Part shown: positions 50,621 through 59,183 of the stretch, piece by piece | How the letters are laid out: the number at the start of each line of letters is the position of its first letter | Numbering within the stretch: position 1 is the stretch's first letter | NCBI RefSeq assembly: GCF_900312995.1 | Contig: NZ_ONZI01000002.1 | Location: forward strand, 682,001-746,000 | Direction of reading: 5' to 3' | From: Kushneria phyllosphaerae | GTDB lineage: Bacteria; Pseudomonadota; Gammaproteobacteria; Pseudomonadales; Halomonadaceae | Length of the DNA: 64,000 nucleotides | Made by a program: the position numbers and the translations under genes | The notes under the pieces: generated by a model | What the model was told of the DNA's origin: nothing | The model's database searches: none | What the model saw: the letters and a program-made list of their open reading frames with translations, nothing else

Positions 50621-52045
50621 ATGAAATCATCCACGACTGCGACATCGAGTGAGCCGGGGGGCCGTATCGCGCGCCCTTCGATGTCGACCGTTTACATGAT
50701 CGGCGGCGTTGCGGCGCTGGCGGGTCTGCTCTTTGGCATGGATATCGGCGTCATCTCCGGCGCCCTGCCCTTTATCGAACATGATTTTGGCGTCGGTGAC
50801 CGCCAGCAGGAGATCATTGTCAGCGTCATGATGCTGGGGGCGGCCATGGGCGCCTGCGTCAGCGGCACCCTGTCGCGCAGAATGGGACGCAAGCTCACGC
50901 TGACCGTCAGCGGCGTGGTCTTTGTGGCCGGGGCGCTGCTCTCGGCGCTGGCCGTTTCGCCCGAGATGCTGATCGTGGCACGGCTTGTGCTGGGCGTAGC
51001 CGTAGGGATCTCCTCATATGTTGCGCCCATCTATCTTTCCGAGATCGCCCCCGAGCACATTCGAGGCCGACTGATTTCCTTTTATCAGCTGATGATCATG
51101 GGCGGCATTCTGCTCGCCTACCTGACCAATACCCTGTTCAGCTATACGGGGAACTGGCGCGGCATGCTGGGCATTATCGCCATCCCGGGGGTGCTATTAC
51201 TGCTTGGCATGTTCTTTTTGCCACGCAGCCCGCGCTGGCTGGCAAGCAGCGGGCGCTTTGATGAAGCCCGCAGCGTCCTGATGCGCCTGCGCGGTAATGA
51301 CGGCCAAGGCGTTGACGAAGAGATGATCCGCATTCGAGAAAACCTCAAGGTAGGGGACGCCGGCTGGAAGCTTTTCAAGCGCAACCCCAACTTCCGTCGT
51401 TCTACCGGGCTGGGCGTCACGCTGCAGTTCATGCAGCAGTTCACCGGCGCCAACGTCATTTTGTATTACGCGCCGCGCATTCTGGAAATGGCCGGCTTTG
51501 ACAGCGCCAGCGAACAGCTCTGGGGAACGGTCGTGATCGGTCTTGTCATGACGCTAGCGACCCTGATCGCCGTAGGTCTGGTCGACCGCGTCGGGCGCAA
51601 GCCGCTGCTTTATACCGGCTTTACCATCATGGGGTTTTGCATGCTGGCACTGGGCGGACTGTTTGAATACGGTCTTGAAGGCGCACTGACCCAGTACCTG
51701 GCGCTGGGAATTCTGGGGACCTTTGTGGTCAGTTACGCCATGTCGGCGGCACCGATGGTCTGGATCCTGTGCTCCGAAATTCAGCCGCTCAAGGGCCGTG
51801 ACTTCGGCGTGGCCTGCTCCACGGTCACCAACTGGGTCGCCAACATGATCATTGGGGCGACCTTTTTGACCCTGATCAATGTGCTGGGCAATGCAATCAC
51901 CTTCTGGCTCTATGCCGCGCTCAACTTTGCCTTCATTGCGGTTACATTGCTGCTGGTCCCGGAGACTAAAGGCGTGGCCCTCGAGAAGATTGAGCAGGCG
52001 CTGATGGCGGGACAGCGGCTTCGCCACATCGGTCAGAAACCATAG
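50621..52045 (+). CDS. MFS sugar:H+ symporter (GalP/AraE-like)
   Basis: A 474-residue inner-membrane transporter of the sugar porter family. Twelve membrane segments are visible, with the family motifs GGVAALAGLLFGMDIGVISG in TM1, RRMGRKLTL between TM2 and TM3, YLSEIAPEHIRGRL in the 4-5 region, the PRSPRWL motif before the central loop, QQFTGANVILYYAPRI in TM7, DRVGRKPLL, and the C-terminal PETKGVALEKIE. These agree with the galactose/arabinose:H+ symporters. The start at 50621 has GGGG 7 bases upstream. It is followed by the mutarotase gene, so galactose or arabinose is the likely substrate. Confidence 0.92.
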   Translation: MKSSTTATSSEPGGRIARPSMSTVYMIGGVAALAGLLFGMDIGVISGALPFIEHDFGVGDRQQEIIVSVMMLGAAMGACVSGTLSRRMGRKLTLTVSGVVFVAGALLSALAVSPEMLIVARLVLGVAVGISSYVAPIYLSEIAPEHIRGRLISFYQLMIMGGILLAYLTNTLFSYTGNWRGMLGIIAIPGVLLLLGMFFLPRSPRWLASSGRFDEARSVLMRLRGNDGQGVDEEMIRIRENLKVGDAGWKLFKRNPNFRRSTGLGVTLQFMQQFTGANVILYYAPRILEMAGFDSASEQLWGTVVIGLVMTLATLIAVGLVDRVGRKPLLYTGFTIMGFCMLALGGLFEYGLEGALTQYLALGILGTFVVSYAMSAAPMVWILCSEIQPLKGRDFGVACSTVTNWVANMIIGATFLTLINVLGNAITFWLYAALNFAFIAVTLLLVPETKGVALEKIEQALMAGQRLRHIGQKP

Positions 52046-52168
52046 GCGTAGCCCGGGCGATTCGGCTGCCGTGCACCGGGGTCTGACCTGTATCGAGTGT
52101 GGGCTCTATACTGACCTGCAACCGCTGCAACACAATGCTTTTGTCTTTCATCGACCGTGGAGTGATTC

Positions 52169-53224
52169 ATGCCCTTGCACTGTGAAAGCGACCAATCCGG
52201 TCGGCACGATGACGGCAGCCCCTTTGAGCGCTTCAGGCTGCGCAACAGTGCCGGCATGCAGGTGGATATTCTCGATTACGGCGCCACCCTGCAGGCCCTG
52301 CGCGTGCCCGATCGAGACACCGGTGAGCCGGTCAACCTGGTGCTGGGCTTTGCCGACCCGACGCAGTACCTGAAACCGCACCCCTATTTCGGTGCGCTGG
52401 TCGGGCGCTATGCCAACCGCCTCGGCAAGGGGCGTTTTGAACTCGATGGCCAGACGTTTCAGATCGTGCCCAACGAGGGCCTCAACGCACTGCACGGTGG
52501 GCCACGGGGATTGAGCTTTCAGCGCTTTGAAGGCCGGCTGTTTGAAGAAGCAGACCGGATCGGCGTGAGTCTGAGCCACCGCTCGCCTGACGGCGACATG
52601 GGCTTTCCGGGCGAGCTGGAGGTCACGGTGCATTACAGCCTCGATGAGGACAATCGGCTCACCATCAATTATGAGGCGCAATGTTCAGCACCGACCGTTA
52701 TCAGCCTGACCAACCACGCCTATTTCAATCTGCGCGGCCACGGGGACGTGCGCGACCATCTTCTCGAGTGCGCAGCCGGTCACTATCTGGTGCTTGATGA
52801 GGCCTCGATTCCGACCGGCACGATCGCTTCGGTCGCCGGCACCCCGTATGACTTTGTCACGCCCGCGACCCTGCGCTCGCGTGAGCAGATTCCCAACGAG
52901 CAGTTCTCCCGCGCCGGTGGCCATGATGTTGCCCTCGTGCTGGATCGAGTGCCCTCCGGCCAACCCCGGGCAACAGTCGCCGAGCCGCACAGCGGCCGAC
53001 GACTGGAAGTCTTTACCGATCAACCCTCGCTTCAGCTCTATACCGGCATCGGTCTGGATGGCACCCTGACCGATCACGAGGGCCATCCAATCGAGGCCTT
53101 TGGCGGACTGGCTCTGGAGGCGCAGCAGTTTCCCGATGCGCCCAACCATGACCACTTCCCCTCGACCCGACTCGATCCGGGCGAGCGATATCGCCAGCAC
53201 ACCTGCTATCGCCTGACGTTTTAA
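52169..53224 (+). CDS. galM: Aldose 1-epimerase (galactose mutarotase)
   Basis: The enzyme interconverts the alpha and beta anomers of aldoses such as galactose, supplying the anomer used by the dehydrogenase. The 351-residue protein shows VDILDYGATLQALRVPD, PYFGALVGRYANRLGKG, the catalytic His in LTNHAYFNLRGHGD and the catalytic Glu near the C-terminal AFGGLALEAQQFPDAPNH, with NEGLNALHGG between. The ATG at 52169 has GGAG upstream. It lies 123 bases after the symporter gene and 56 bases before the dehydrogenase gene, on the same strand. Confidence 0.93.
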   Translation: MPLHCESDQSGRHDDGSPFERFRLRNSAGMQVDILDYGATLQALRVPDRDTGEPVNLVLGFADPTQYLKPHPYFGALVGRYANRLGKGRFELDGQTFQIVPNEGLNALHGGPRGLSFQRFEGRLFEEADRIGVSLSHRSPDGDMGFPGELEVTVHYSLDEDNRLTINYEAQCSAPTVISLTNHAYFNLRGHGDVRDHLLECAAGHYLVLDEASIPTGTIASVAGTPYDFVTPATLRSREQIPNEQFSRAGGHDVALVLDRVPSGQPRATVAEPHSGRRLEVFTDQPSLQLYTGIGLDGTLTDHEGHPIEAFGGLALEAQQFPDAPNHDHFPSTRLDPGERYRQHTCYRLTF

Positions 53225-53280
53225 CCCCCGGCCGGACCGTCGCAACAGACTTACGGCCCCTTTTGGAAAGAGACAGAGTC

Positions 53281-54201
53281 ATGACCACCATTGCCATTGC
53301 AGGTTTCGGCAAGATCGCACGGGACCAGCATCTGCCGGCCCTGCGGGATAACCGCGATTTTGAACTGACCGCCATTGCCAGTCGCAATGCCACCCTTGAA
53401 GGCGTGGATAATCATCAGGATCTTGACGCCCTGTTGAGCGCAGTGCCCGCCCTCGATGCCGTGGCCCTGTGCACACCGCCTCAGGTGCGCTACGCCCAGG
53501 CCGTGGCCGCCATCGAGGCTGGCAAACATGTGCTGCTGGAAAAACCCCCGGGCGTCTCGCTCAGCGAAGTCGAGGATCTGGTGCGCCGTGCCAAGCAACA
53601 GGGCGTCACGCTCTACGCCACCTGGCACGCTCGCGAGGCTGCCGGCGTCGAAAAGGCGCGCGAATGGCTGTCAACACGTCGCGTCACAGGGGTTGATATC
53701 CAGTGGCGCGAAGATGTGCGTCAGTGGCATCCGGGCCAGCAATGGGTATGGGAACCGGGCGGTCTGGGTGTTTTCGACCCTGGCATCAATGCCCTCTCGA
53801 TTGTCACCCGGATTCTGCCGGAAGCCTTTTTCCTGCGCGAAGCGACGCTTGAAGTACCGGAAAACTGCCAGTCACCGATCGGAGCCACGCTCGAATTTAC
53901 CGACGTTCACGATACTCCCATCCACGCCGATTTTGACTGGCGCCAGACCGGACCCCAGACCTGGCAGATTACGGTCGACACCGAAGACGGCAAACTGGTG
54001 CTCGACAGTGGCGGCAGCCAGCTGAGCATCAATGGTGAGCGCATCATCGACGGCGAGGATGTTGAATACGCGGGGCTCTACAGGCGCTTTGCCGAGCTGA
54101 TCCGCAAAGGACAAAGCGATGTCGACGTAGCCCCCTTCCGCCACGTGGCTGACGCCTTCCTGCTGGGACGCCGCCAGAGCGTTGAGGCCTTTATCGAATA
54201 G
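53281..54201 (+). CDS. Gfo/Idh/MocA aldose 1-dehydrogenase (galactose/arabinose type)
   Basis: A 306-residue NAD(P)+-dependent oxidoreductase. The N-terminal Rossmann domain has IAGFGKIARDQHLPALRDN and the family motif EKPPGVSLSEVEDL; the C-terminal domain has REDVRQWHPGQQWVWEPGGLGVFDPGINALSI and DFDWRQTGPQTW. This pattern matches the galactose/L-arabinose 1-dehydrogenases of oxidative (De Ley-Doudoroff type) pathways, which make the aldonolactone. Together with the mutarotase and lactonase it completes sugar to aldonate. Whether galactose, arabinose or fucose is oxidised cannot be told. The ATG at 53281 has AGAG upstream, and a strong terminator follows. Confidence 0.88.
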   Translation: MTTIAIAGFGKIARDQHLPALRDNRDFELTAIASRNATLEGVDNHQDLDALLSAVPALDAVALCTPPQVRYAQAVAAIEAGKHVLLEKPPGVSLSEVEDLVRRAKQQGVTLYATWHAREAAGVEKAREWLSTRRVTGVDIQWREDVRQWHPGQQWVWEPGGLGVFDPGINALSIVTRILPEAFFLREATLEVPENCQSPIGATLEFTDVHDTPIHADFDWRQTGPQTWQITVDTEDGKLVLDSGGSQLSINGERIIDGEDVEYAGLYRRFAELIRKGQSDVDVAPFRHVADAFLLGRRQSVEAFIE

Positions 54202-54226
54202 ATCAGCGAAAAGGCGTCAAATGACA

Positions 54227-54264
54227 GGGGCCCGGCTGCGCATGCGCAGCCGGGCCCCGTTTTT
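54227..54264. terminator. Strong terminator ending the sugar cluster
   Basis: GGGGCCCGGCTGCGC pairs with its complement around a two-base centre (54227-54258) and is followed by GTTTTT on the + strand. It separates the + strand sugar operon from the converging gluconokinase gene. Confidence 0.92.
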
Positions 54265-54281
54265 GCCATCGACAGCTGAAC

Positions 54282-54812
54282 TCAGTCGAGCGCTTCAAGC
54301 TCGCTGACGCACTGATCGATCACACTATCAAAGGATTTTGAGATATCGATGCTGATGGCCTCATCGGACCCCGGGGTCTGCAGTGTATCAAACTGTGTAC
54401 GCAGCATTTGCGGCGAGAAGAAGTGCTGACGCTCCTCCATGCGCTGCAGGATTGTGTCGTAACTGCCATCCAGAAAGAGAATGATCAGTTCCGGGTCGCC
54501 CTGGCGCAGAATGTCGCGATAGGATTTCTTGAGTCCGGAACAGCCAATCATCACACTCTTGTTTTCCCGGCGATGCTGCGCAAAAAGATCTGCCAGTGCT
54601 TCCAGCCAGCCCTGACGGTCGTCATCCGTCAAGGGAACGCCCTTGGTCATCTTTTCGATATTGGCCGGCGGATGGTACTGATCGCCGTCGATATACTCAC
54701 AGCCGGTCTTTTCAGCCACGGCCTCGCCGATGGTCGACTTGCCGGATCCGGAGACCCCCATGATCAAAATGCGTCGTGATTGCCGATGACGCTGATCGAA
54801 CTGTTTTGTCAT
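54282..54812 (-). CDS. gntK: Gluconokinase
   Basis: This 176-residue P-loop kinase of the gluconokinase family phosphorylates D-gluconate to 6-phosphogluconate, feeding the Entner-Doudoroff and pentose phosphate routes. Walker A is GVSGSGKST near the N-terminus, then YIDGDQYHPPANIEKMTKGVPLTDDDRQGWL, CSGLKKSYRDILR and FLDGSYDTILQRM, all typical. It converges on the sugar cluster and is probably regulated apart from it. A perfect palindrome TGTTGCAACA (54858-54867) lies 46 bases upstream of the start and could be an operator. No gluconate permease gene is adjacent. Confidence 0.93.
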   Translation of the reverse strand: MTKQFDQRHRQSRRILIMGVSGSGKSTIGEAVAEKTGCEYIDGDQYHPPANIEKMTKGVPLTDDDRQGWLEALADLFAQHRRENKSVMIGCSGLKKSYRDILRQGDPELIILFLDGSYDTILQRMEERQHFFSPQMLRTQFDTLQTPGSDEAISIDISKSFDSVIDQCVSELEALD

Positions 54813-54857
54813 GCCGGGGCTCTCTTGTTACAGGGGTACGGGCGTCATTGCGCATAC

Positions 54858-54867
54858 TGTTGCAACA
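54858..54867. promoter_or_regulatory. Palindrome upstream of gntK, possible operator
   Basis: TGTTGCAACA is a perfect 10-base palindrome in the divergent region between gntK and the sensor kinase gene. It could be a GntR/LacI-type operator; there is no further support. A promoter-like TTGGTATAAAT (near 54934-54944) lies closer to the sensor kinase gene. Confidence 0.35.
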
Positions 54868-55041
54868 TTCTTGCAAAGCCATCATGGGGTTACAACCGAA
54901 CCATGGTCCCGGGGCAACTTTCGCACATAAGACCTTGGTATAAATCAGAGGCCTTTTACGCTTTCATGCCCTTTCCATGACTCGCGCTGCTGCAAGGGTG
55001 TCAGGCGCGCTAACGTGATGTTTTTCATCAATGAGGGATGC

Positions 55042-56538
55042 ATGTTCAGTCGCCTTGGTTTGAAGCTCTTTGGGGCTATCCTGCTGGTCAATGTCGTACT
55101 TGGTGCGATGGTCTTTTTCATGGCAGCCCGCAGTATCGATGATGATTTTCTGGATTATTTGCGCCGCACCCAGAAGGAGCGCATCGATACCCTGAGCGAT
55201 ACCCTCGTCGAGGGCTATGCTCTTCATGGCAGCTGGACATGGCTTGGCGACAACCGCAGTGCCTGGCGTGATGTATTGCGTCTGACGCTGGCACCGCGCG
55301 ACCACCATGACGCCGCAGGCGCTGTCCCGCAAAACCCGCCATCCGGACGCCGTTCCGGCGGCCCATCATCGGACCTCCCCCGTTCCATGGTGGATCCACG
55401 CCAGTTTGTACTGCTCGATGCTCGGGGCCAGCCGGTCATTGGTGGCGTTCATCAACCCCGTAACGGCATGAACTACCGGGCACTGGTGCTTGACGGCACT
55501 ACCATCGGACAGCTTGGCTATCGCGCGCCGGACAACATGATCTCCTCGATCGATCAGGTCTTTTTGCATCGTCAGCTGCGCAATCTGGGCATCATTACCG
55601 GCGTCATGCTTTTGACCTCGCTGCTGCTGGCAGGCGGGCTTGCCTGGTGGCTTGGCCGACGTACGCGGGATATGGCGCTGGCAACACGCACCATCGCCCG
55701 TGGTGATTACAGCATTCGTCTACGCCTGCGGGGTCGCGATGAACTTTCCCGGCTGTCTGAAGATATCAACGCCCTCGCCCAGAGCCTTGAGCACAATCGT
55801 CAATCACGCCAGCAGTGGGTCGCAGACATCGCGCATGAATTGCGCACGCCGCTGGCCATCCTGAAAGGTGAAATTGAAGCGATGCAGGATGGCGTACGTG
55901 CTCTGGATGGCAAAAGCCTCCAGTCCCTGAACCAGGAAGTCGATCATCTCAGTCAGCTGATCGAGGATCTTCGCCTTCTGGCCCAGTCCGATGCCCGTAC
56001 GCTTGAGGCGCCACTGGATCGACTGGATCTGAGCACGCATCTGCAGAGCCAGCTTGAAGAGAGCCGCGAATGGCTCGACGAACGAGGCATTACGCTGGTC
56101 ACCCACATTGCCCCGGGCCTCATGATTCAGGGATCCGCCCATCGCCTGCGCCAGCTCTGGCATAACCTTTTGAGCAATACGCAGGCTTATACGGACGCCC
56201 CGGGCAGTCTTCATGTCACCCTCCTGCGTCAGGATGACAAGGCCGTGGTGATCTGGGAAGACAGCGCGCCCGGCGTCGCGCCCACAGAGCAACACCGTCT
56301 CACCGAGCGGCTTTTCAGAATCGAGGGATCACGCAACCGCCGCCACGGTGGCAGCGGACTGGGACTTTCCATTGCCAGTGCCCTGATACACCTTCATGGG
56401 GCACGCATGACACCACAGGACACGCCGCTGGGTGGCCTGTGCTGGCGCCTTGTCTTTATGCTTGATGACCACGACACGCCTGTCGAAAACGATCATCGGA
56501 TCAGTGCCGACCATCATTACGGAAAAACGCTGCCATGA
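55042..56538 (+). CDS. Envelope-stress-type sensor histidine kinase (BaeS/CpxA-like)
   Basis: A 498-residue inner-membrane kinase. TM1 is near residues 5-28; a periplasmic domain of about 140 residues includes a low-complexity Gly/Ser/Pro stretch (PQNPPSGRRSGGPSSD); TM2 lies near 185-205; then HAMP (TRTIARGDYSIRLRLRGRDELSRL), the phospho-acceptor His in VADIAHELRTPLAILKGEIEA, N-box LWHNLLSNTQAY, and the G-box region RRHGGSGLGLSIASALI. HAMP plus H-box are closest to the BaeS/CpxA class. ATG 55042 has GAGGG upstream. It overlaps the regulator gene by 4 bases, so the two form an operon, with the Spy-like gene after them. Confidence 0.9.
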   Translation: MFSRLGLKLFGAILLVNVVLGAMVFFMAARSIDDDFLDYLRRTQKERIDTLSDTLVEGYALHGSWTWLGDNRSAWRDVLRLTLAPRDHHDAAGAVPQNPPSGRRSGGPSSDLPRSMVDPRQFVLLDARGQPVIGGVHQPRNGMNYRALVLDGTTIGQLGYRAPDNMISSIDQVFLHRQLRNLGIITGVMLLTSLLLAGGLAWWLGRRTRDMALATRTIARGDYSIRLRLRGRDELSRLSEDINALAQSLEHNRQSRQQWVADIAHELRTPLAILKGEIEAMQDGVRALDGKSLQSLNQEVDHLSQLIEDLRLLAQSDARTLEAPLDRLDLSTHLQSQLEESREWLDERGITLVTHIAPGLMIQGSAHRLRQLWHNLLSNTQAYTDAPGSLHVTLLRQDDKAVVIWEDSAPGVAPTEQHRLTERLFRIEGSRNRRHGGSGLGLSIASALIHLHGARMTPQDTPLGGLCWRLVFMLDDHDTPVENDHRISADHHYGKTLP

Positions 56539-57242
56539 ACGACAACGTACTGATCGTTGAAGATGAAACAAAGATTGCCGAGCTGCTGCGGGACTACCTG
56601 AGCAGCAGCGGTTTTACGCCTCACTGCCTCGAACGCGGCGATCAGGTCATCGACTGGCTGGAGGCACAGGCGCCGGAAACATTGCCTGCGATGGTGCTGC
56701 TGGACCTGATGCTGCCAGGCCTTGATGGGCTCACGCTTTGTCGACGGCTGCGAGAGCGCTGGCCAGTCATGGCCATCATCATGCTGACAGCCCGGGTCGA
56801 GGAGGTAGACCGCCTGCTGGGTCTTGAACTGGGCGCCGATGACTACATCTGCAAGCCCTTTTCGCCGCGGGAGGTCGTCGCCCGCATTCGCACGGTTCTA
56901 CGGCGTACTCATCCCGTGGCGTCCGCCGCCAGTACGGGTGCGCCCGACTCATCGCCCCTGACCCTGGACCGCGAGGGCTGGCGCGTGCTGGCCAACGGTA
57001 CGGATCTGGGACTGACCGCGGTCGAATTCCAGTTGATGGAAGTCATGTTCAATGCCCCCGGGCGCCTCTTTTCGCGTGAGCAGTTGATGGATCACATGTA
57101 TCGCGACCGCCGCATCGTTTCCGAGCGCACCGTGGATTCTCACATTAAAAAGCTCAGGAAAAAGCTTGCCGACATCTGGCCCGAGCGTGAGGTCATCCAC
57201 TCGGTGTATGGGGTGGGTTACAAGTATGAACCCCTGAGCTGA
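56535..57242 (+). CDS. OmpR/BaeR-like response regulator
   Basis: A 235-residue transcription factor with a receiver domain (LIVEDETKIAELLRDYLSSSGF, phospho-acceptor Asp in MVLLDLMLPGLDGL, Lys in DYICKPFSPREVVARI) and a C-terminal winged helix of the OmpR type (LTAVEFQLMEVMFNAPGRLFSREQL, then IVSERTVDSHIKKLRKKL, ending GVGYKYEP). It overlaps the sensor kinase gene (ATGA junction). It probably activates the Spy/CpxP-like gene 122 bases downstream, as BaeR and CpxR do for spy and cpxP. Confidence 0.93.
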   Translation: MNDNVLIVEDETKIAELLRDYLSSSGFTPHCLERGDQVIDWLEAQAPETLPAMVLLDLMLPGLDGLTLCRRLRERWPVMAIIMLTARVEEVDRLLGLELGADDYICKPFSPREVVARIRTVLRRTHPVASAASTGAPDSSPLTLDREGWRVLANGTDLGLTAVEFQLMEVMFNAPGRLFSREQLMDHMYRDRRIVSERTVDSHIKKLRKKLADIWPEREVIHSVYGVGYKYEPLS

Positions 57243-57363
57243 GCGCATTCATCTCAGCCGACAGCGTCAATACTTTCCCCCTGCATGTTTATCCCCATTG
57301 CCTGCACGTTTGTTGCACAAATCGTGGCGATACTGGCGTCAGACCCAGCCACGAGGTATCGCA

Positions 57364-58296
57364 ATGAAGAAATGGATGCTCGCCACCAGTGCCACCGTCG
57401 CGTTTTTGACCGCCTTCACGGCCAGTGCTGCCGCGCCTGATCAAAAGACAGCGCACCCTGGCGCACGTCAGGCCATCTATCAGAGCTGGTCGCTGAGCGA
57501 TCAACAAAAAAATCAGCTGACCAACGAGAACAAGGCCTTCCACGAACGCCTGACAGCGCTGAAGGATCAGAGCTTTGACAGTATCCAGGCACGTCATGAA
57601 GCCATGAAGGAAGCGGCACGGACGCATCATGAGGCACTCGCCAGAGTCCTCAATGACGAACAACGTCGAGTGCTTGAAGGTCTGGATCAGCGCGCTGCTG
57701 CCATGCAGACCAGGGGAGCGCTGAGGGCAGCGCTTCTGGATAGCTGGAAGCTGGATGATACCCAAAGGCAGGCGCTTGATGACTCACGACGACAGATGCG
57801 TCGGGACCTCGCCGAACTGCGCCATGACAAGGGCGCCATGGACAGTCGAAAAGACCGACGCCAGGCCATGGCAACGCTGCACGAGCAGCAGCACGCACGT
57901 CTTTCAAGGGTACTGAGTGCCGAGCAGATCAGGGTGCTCGAGATGATTCGCCATGTGGAGCTGCGCGGCCCGAAGGGCAAGCCGCCCATCGATGTCCGTC
58001 ACGCACTGGTAAAAAGCTGGCATCTTGAGGCGTTGCAGGTTGATGCCATGAAGGCAGCGGCGAAAGAACTTCACCAGAAGATGGCACAGCTCAAGGACAT
58101 GGACGCGTCGCAGGACAGCGACCGACGCCACCGGATGATCGAGGCTCGAACCGCCTTTCATCATTCTCTGGAAGACATCCTGAGCCAGGATCAGCTGGCA
58201 GCGCTGGATAGCGTCAGCCGCCATCACCACCCCGCAATGGGGCCGCGCCATCATGGCGCAGACCAGAACGCCCCCTTAAAGCCCGATCAGAGCTGA
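57364..58296 (+). CDS. Periplasmic Spy/CpxP-like protein with three repeats
   Basis: A 310-residue exported, mostly helical protein. A signal peptide is seen at residues 1-25 (KKWMLATSATVAFLTAFTAS). The mature part consists of three repeats of about 75-80 residues, each starting with a W-L pattern (QSWSLSDQQKNQL, DSWKLDDTQRQAL, KSWHLEALQVDAM) and ending with an L-x-x-x-Q-x-x-x-L motif (LNDEQRRVLEGL, LSAEQIRVLEMI, LSQDQLAALDSV), which resembles the LTxxQ motif of Spy and CpxP. Spy and CpxP are single-unit ATP-independent chaperones or stress regulators of about 160 residues; three units in one chain is unusual. Its role may be periplasmic chaperone, metal binding, or repressing the sensor kinase. 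The tail is His-rich (RHHHPAMGPRHHG). Confidence 0.82.
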   Translation: MKKWMLATSATVAFLTAFTASAAAPDQKTAHPGARQAIYQSWSLSDQQKNQLTNENKAFHERLTALKDQSFDSIQARHEAMKEAARTHHEALARVLNDEQRRVLEGLDQRAAAMQTRGALRAALLDSWKLDDTQRQALDDSRRQMRRDLAELRHDKGAMDSRKDRRQAMATLHEQQHARLSRVLSAEQIRVLEMIRHVELRGPKGKPPIDVRHALVKSWHLEALQVDAMKAAAKELHQKMAQLKDMDASQDSDRRHRMIEARTAFHHSLEDILSQDQLAALDSVSRHHHPAMGPRHHGADQNAPLKPDQS

Positions 58297-58316
58297 TCCA
58301 TATCGCCATCATGACC

Positions 58317-58342
58317 ACACCCCGCGCTGACGGGGTGTTTTT
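58317..58342 (+). terminator. Terminator after the Spy/CpxP-like gene
   Basis: ACACCCC (58317-58323) and GGGGTGT (58332-58338) pair around a short loop, then TTTTC follows on the + strand. Confidence 0.8.
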
Positions 58343-58347
58343 CATGA

Positions 58348-58911
58348 CTAGCCGCGATCGCGCTGATATCCCATCCGGCTGGCCACCTGACGAAAGGCAT
58401 CCATGTCCTGCTGGCTGAAAAAACAAAGCGTCGCAGTCAGATCACCATGGGGCAGTTTCTCCGCCATGACCTTGAGCACAATCTCGCTGGCCTGATCAAA
58501 CGGATAGCCATAAACGCCGGTGGAGATTGCCGGGAAGGCAATGGTGTGCAGGCCCTGCTGAGCCGCCAGCGCCAGTGATTTTCGATAGCAGTTCGCGAGC
58601 AGCTCGGACTTGTCGATCGTTTTGGCATACACCGGCCCCACGGTGTGAATCACGTAGCGGGCGGGCAGATTAAACCCGGGGGTCATGGCCACCTCCCCAT
58701 CCGGCAGTCCTTCCGGCCACTGCTTTTGACGCAGATCCTGACAGGCGGTTTTGAGCTCGCCACCGGCAGCACGATGAATGGCACCATCCACCCCACCGCC
58801 GCCCATCAGGGAATGGTTTGCCGCATTGACGATGGCATCTACCTCAAGGGTCGTGATATCACCCTGAATTATCCGTAATTTCCCGCTCATCCAGGTCATG
58901 GCCGTTGTCAT
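58348..58911 (-). CDS. Macrodomain protein (O-acetyl-ADP-ribose deacetylase family, YmdB-like)
   Basis: A 187-residue cytoplasmic macrodomain hydrolase expected to act on O-acetyl-ADP-ribose or to remove ADP-ribose from protein. Family motifs are IIQGDITTLEVDAIVNAANHSLMGGGGVDGAIHR (shown here by its blocks QGDIT, VNAANHSLMGGGGVDGAI), VIHTVGPVY, and AFPAISTGVYGYP. The Asn and the Gly-rich loop match the MacroD/YmdB group. Its ATG at 58911 is preceded by GGAAAG. It stands alone on the - strand; no sirtuin or ADP-ribosyltransferase gene is nearby. Confidence 0.92.
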   Translation of the reverse strand: MTTAMTWMSGKLRIIQGDITTLEVDAIVNAANHSLMGGGGVDGAIHRAAGGELKTACQDLRQKQWPEGLPDGEVAMTPGFNLPARYVIHTVGPVYAKTIDKSELLANCYRKSLALAAQQGLHTIAFPAISTGVYGYPFDQASEIVLKVMAEKLPHGDLTATLCFFSQQDMDAFRQVASRMGYQRDRG

Positions 58912-59057
58912 GGTCTTTCCCCTGACGCCTTTAATGAATACTGATCTTCAGTATGGTCGACGCCTGTCCGGTTCGGACAATTCTCTCCCCCCTGCCATTG
59001 GTCCAGGGCCGAGCGGGTCTACGCAAGGTCAGTTGAAGGCCCCCAGCAAAGCATGTA

Positions 59058-59084
59058 TTTTAATTGAACGACCAATTAATAAAA
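59058..59084. promoter_or_regulatory. Candidate BetI operator upstream of betT
   Basis: TTTTAATTG and CAATTAATAAAA flank a short centre; the core ATTGAACGACCAAT (59063-59076) resembles the ATTGAACG(T)-CCAAT operator of the choline-responsive repressor BetI. It lies 99 bases before the betT start, in an AT-rich patch that should hold the promoter. No betI, betB or betA is in the window. Confidence 0.6.
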
Positions 59085-59183
59085 GTCGGATCAGCGCCCT
59101 CGTGGCCCGGATATGCCCCCGGGTCACGAGGGCGACGTTCATGAATCATTCATTACCGCATCGTCAACGAGGAAAATCCTTCG

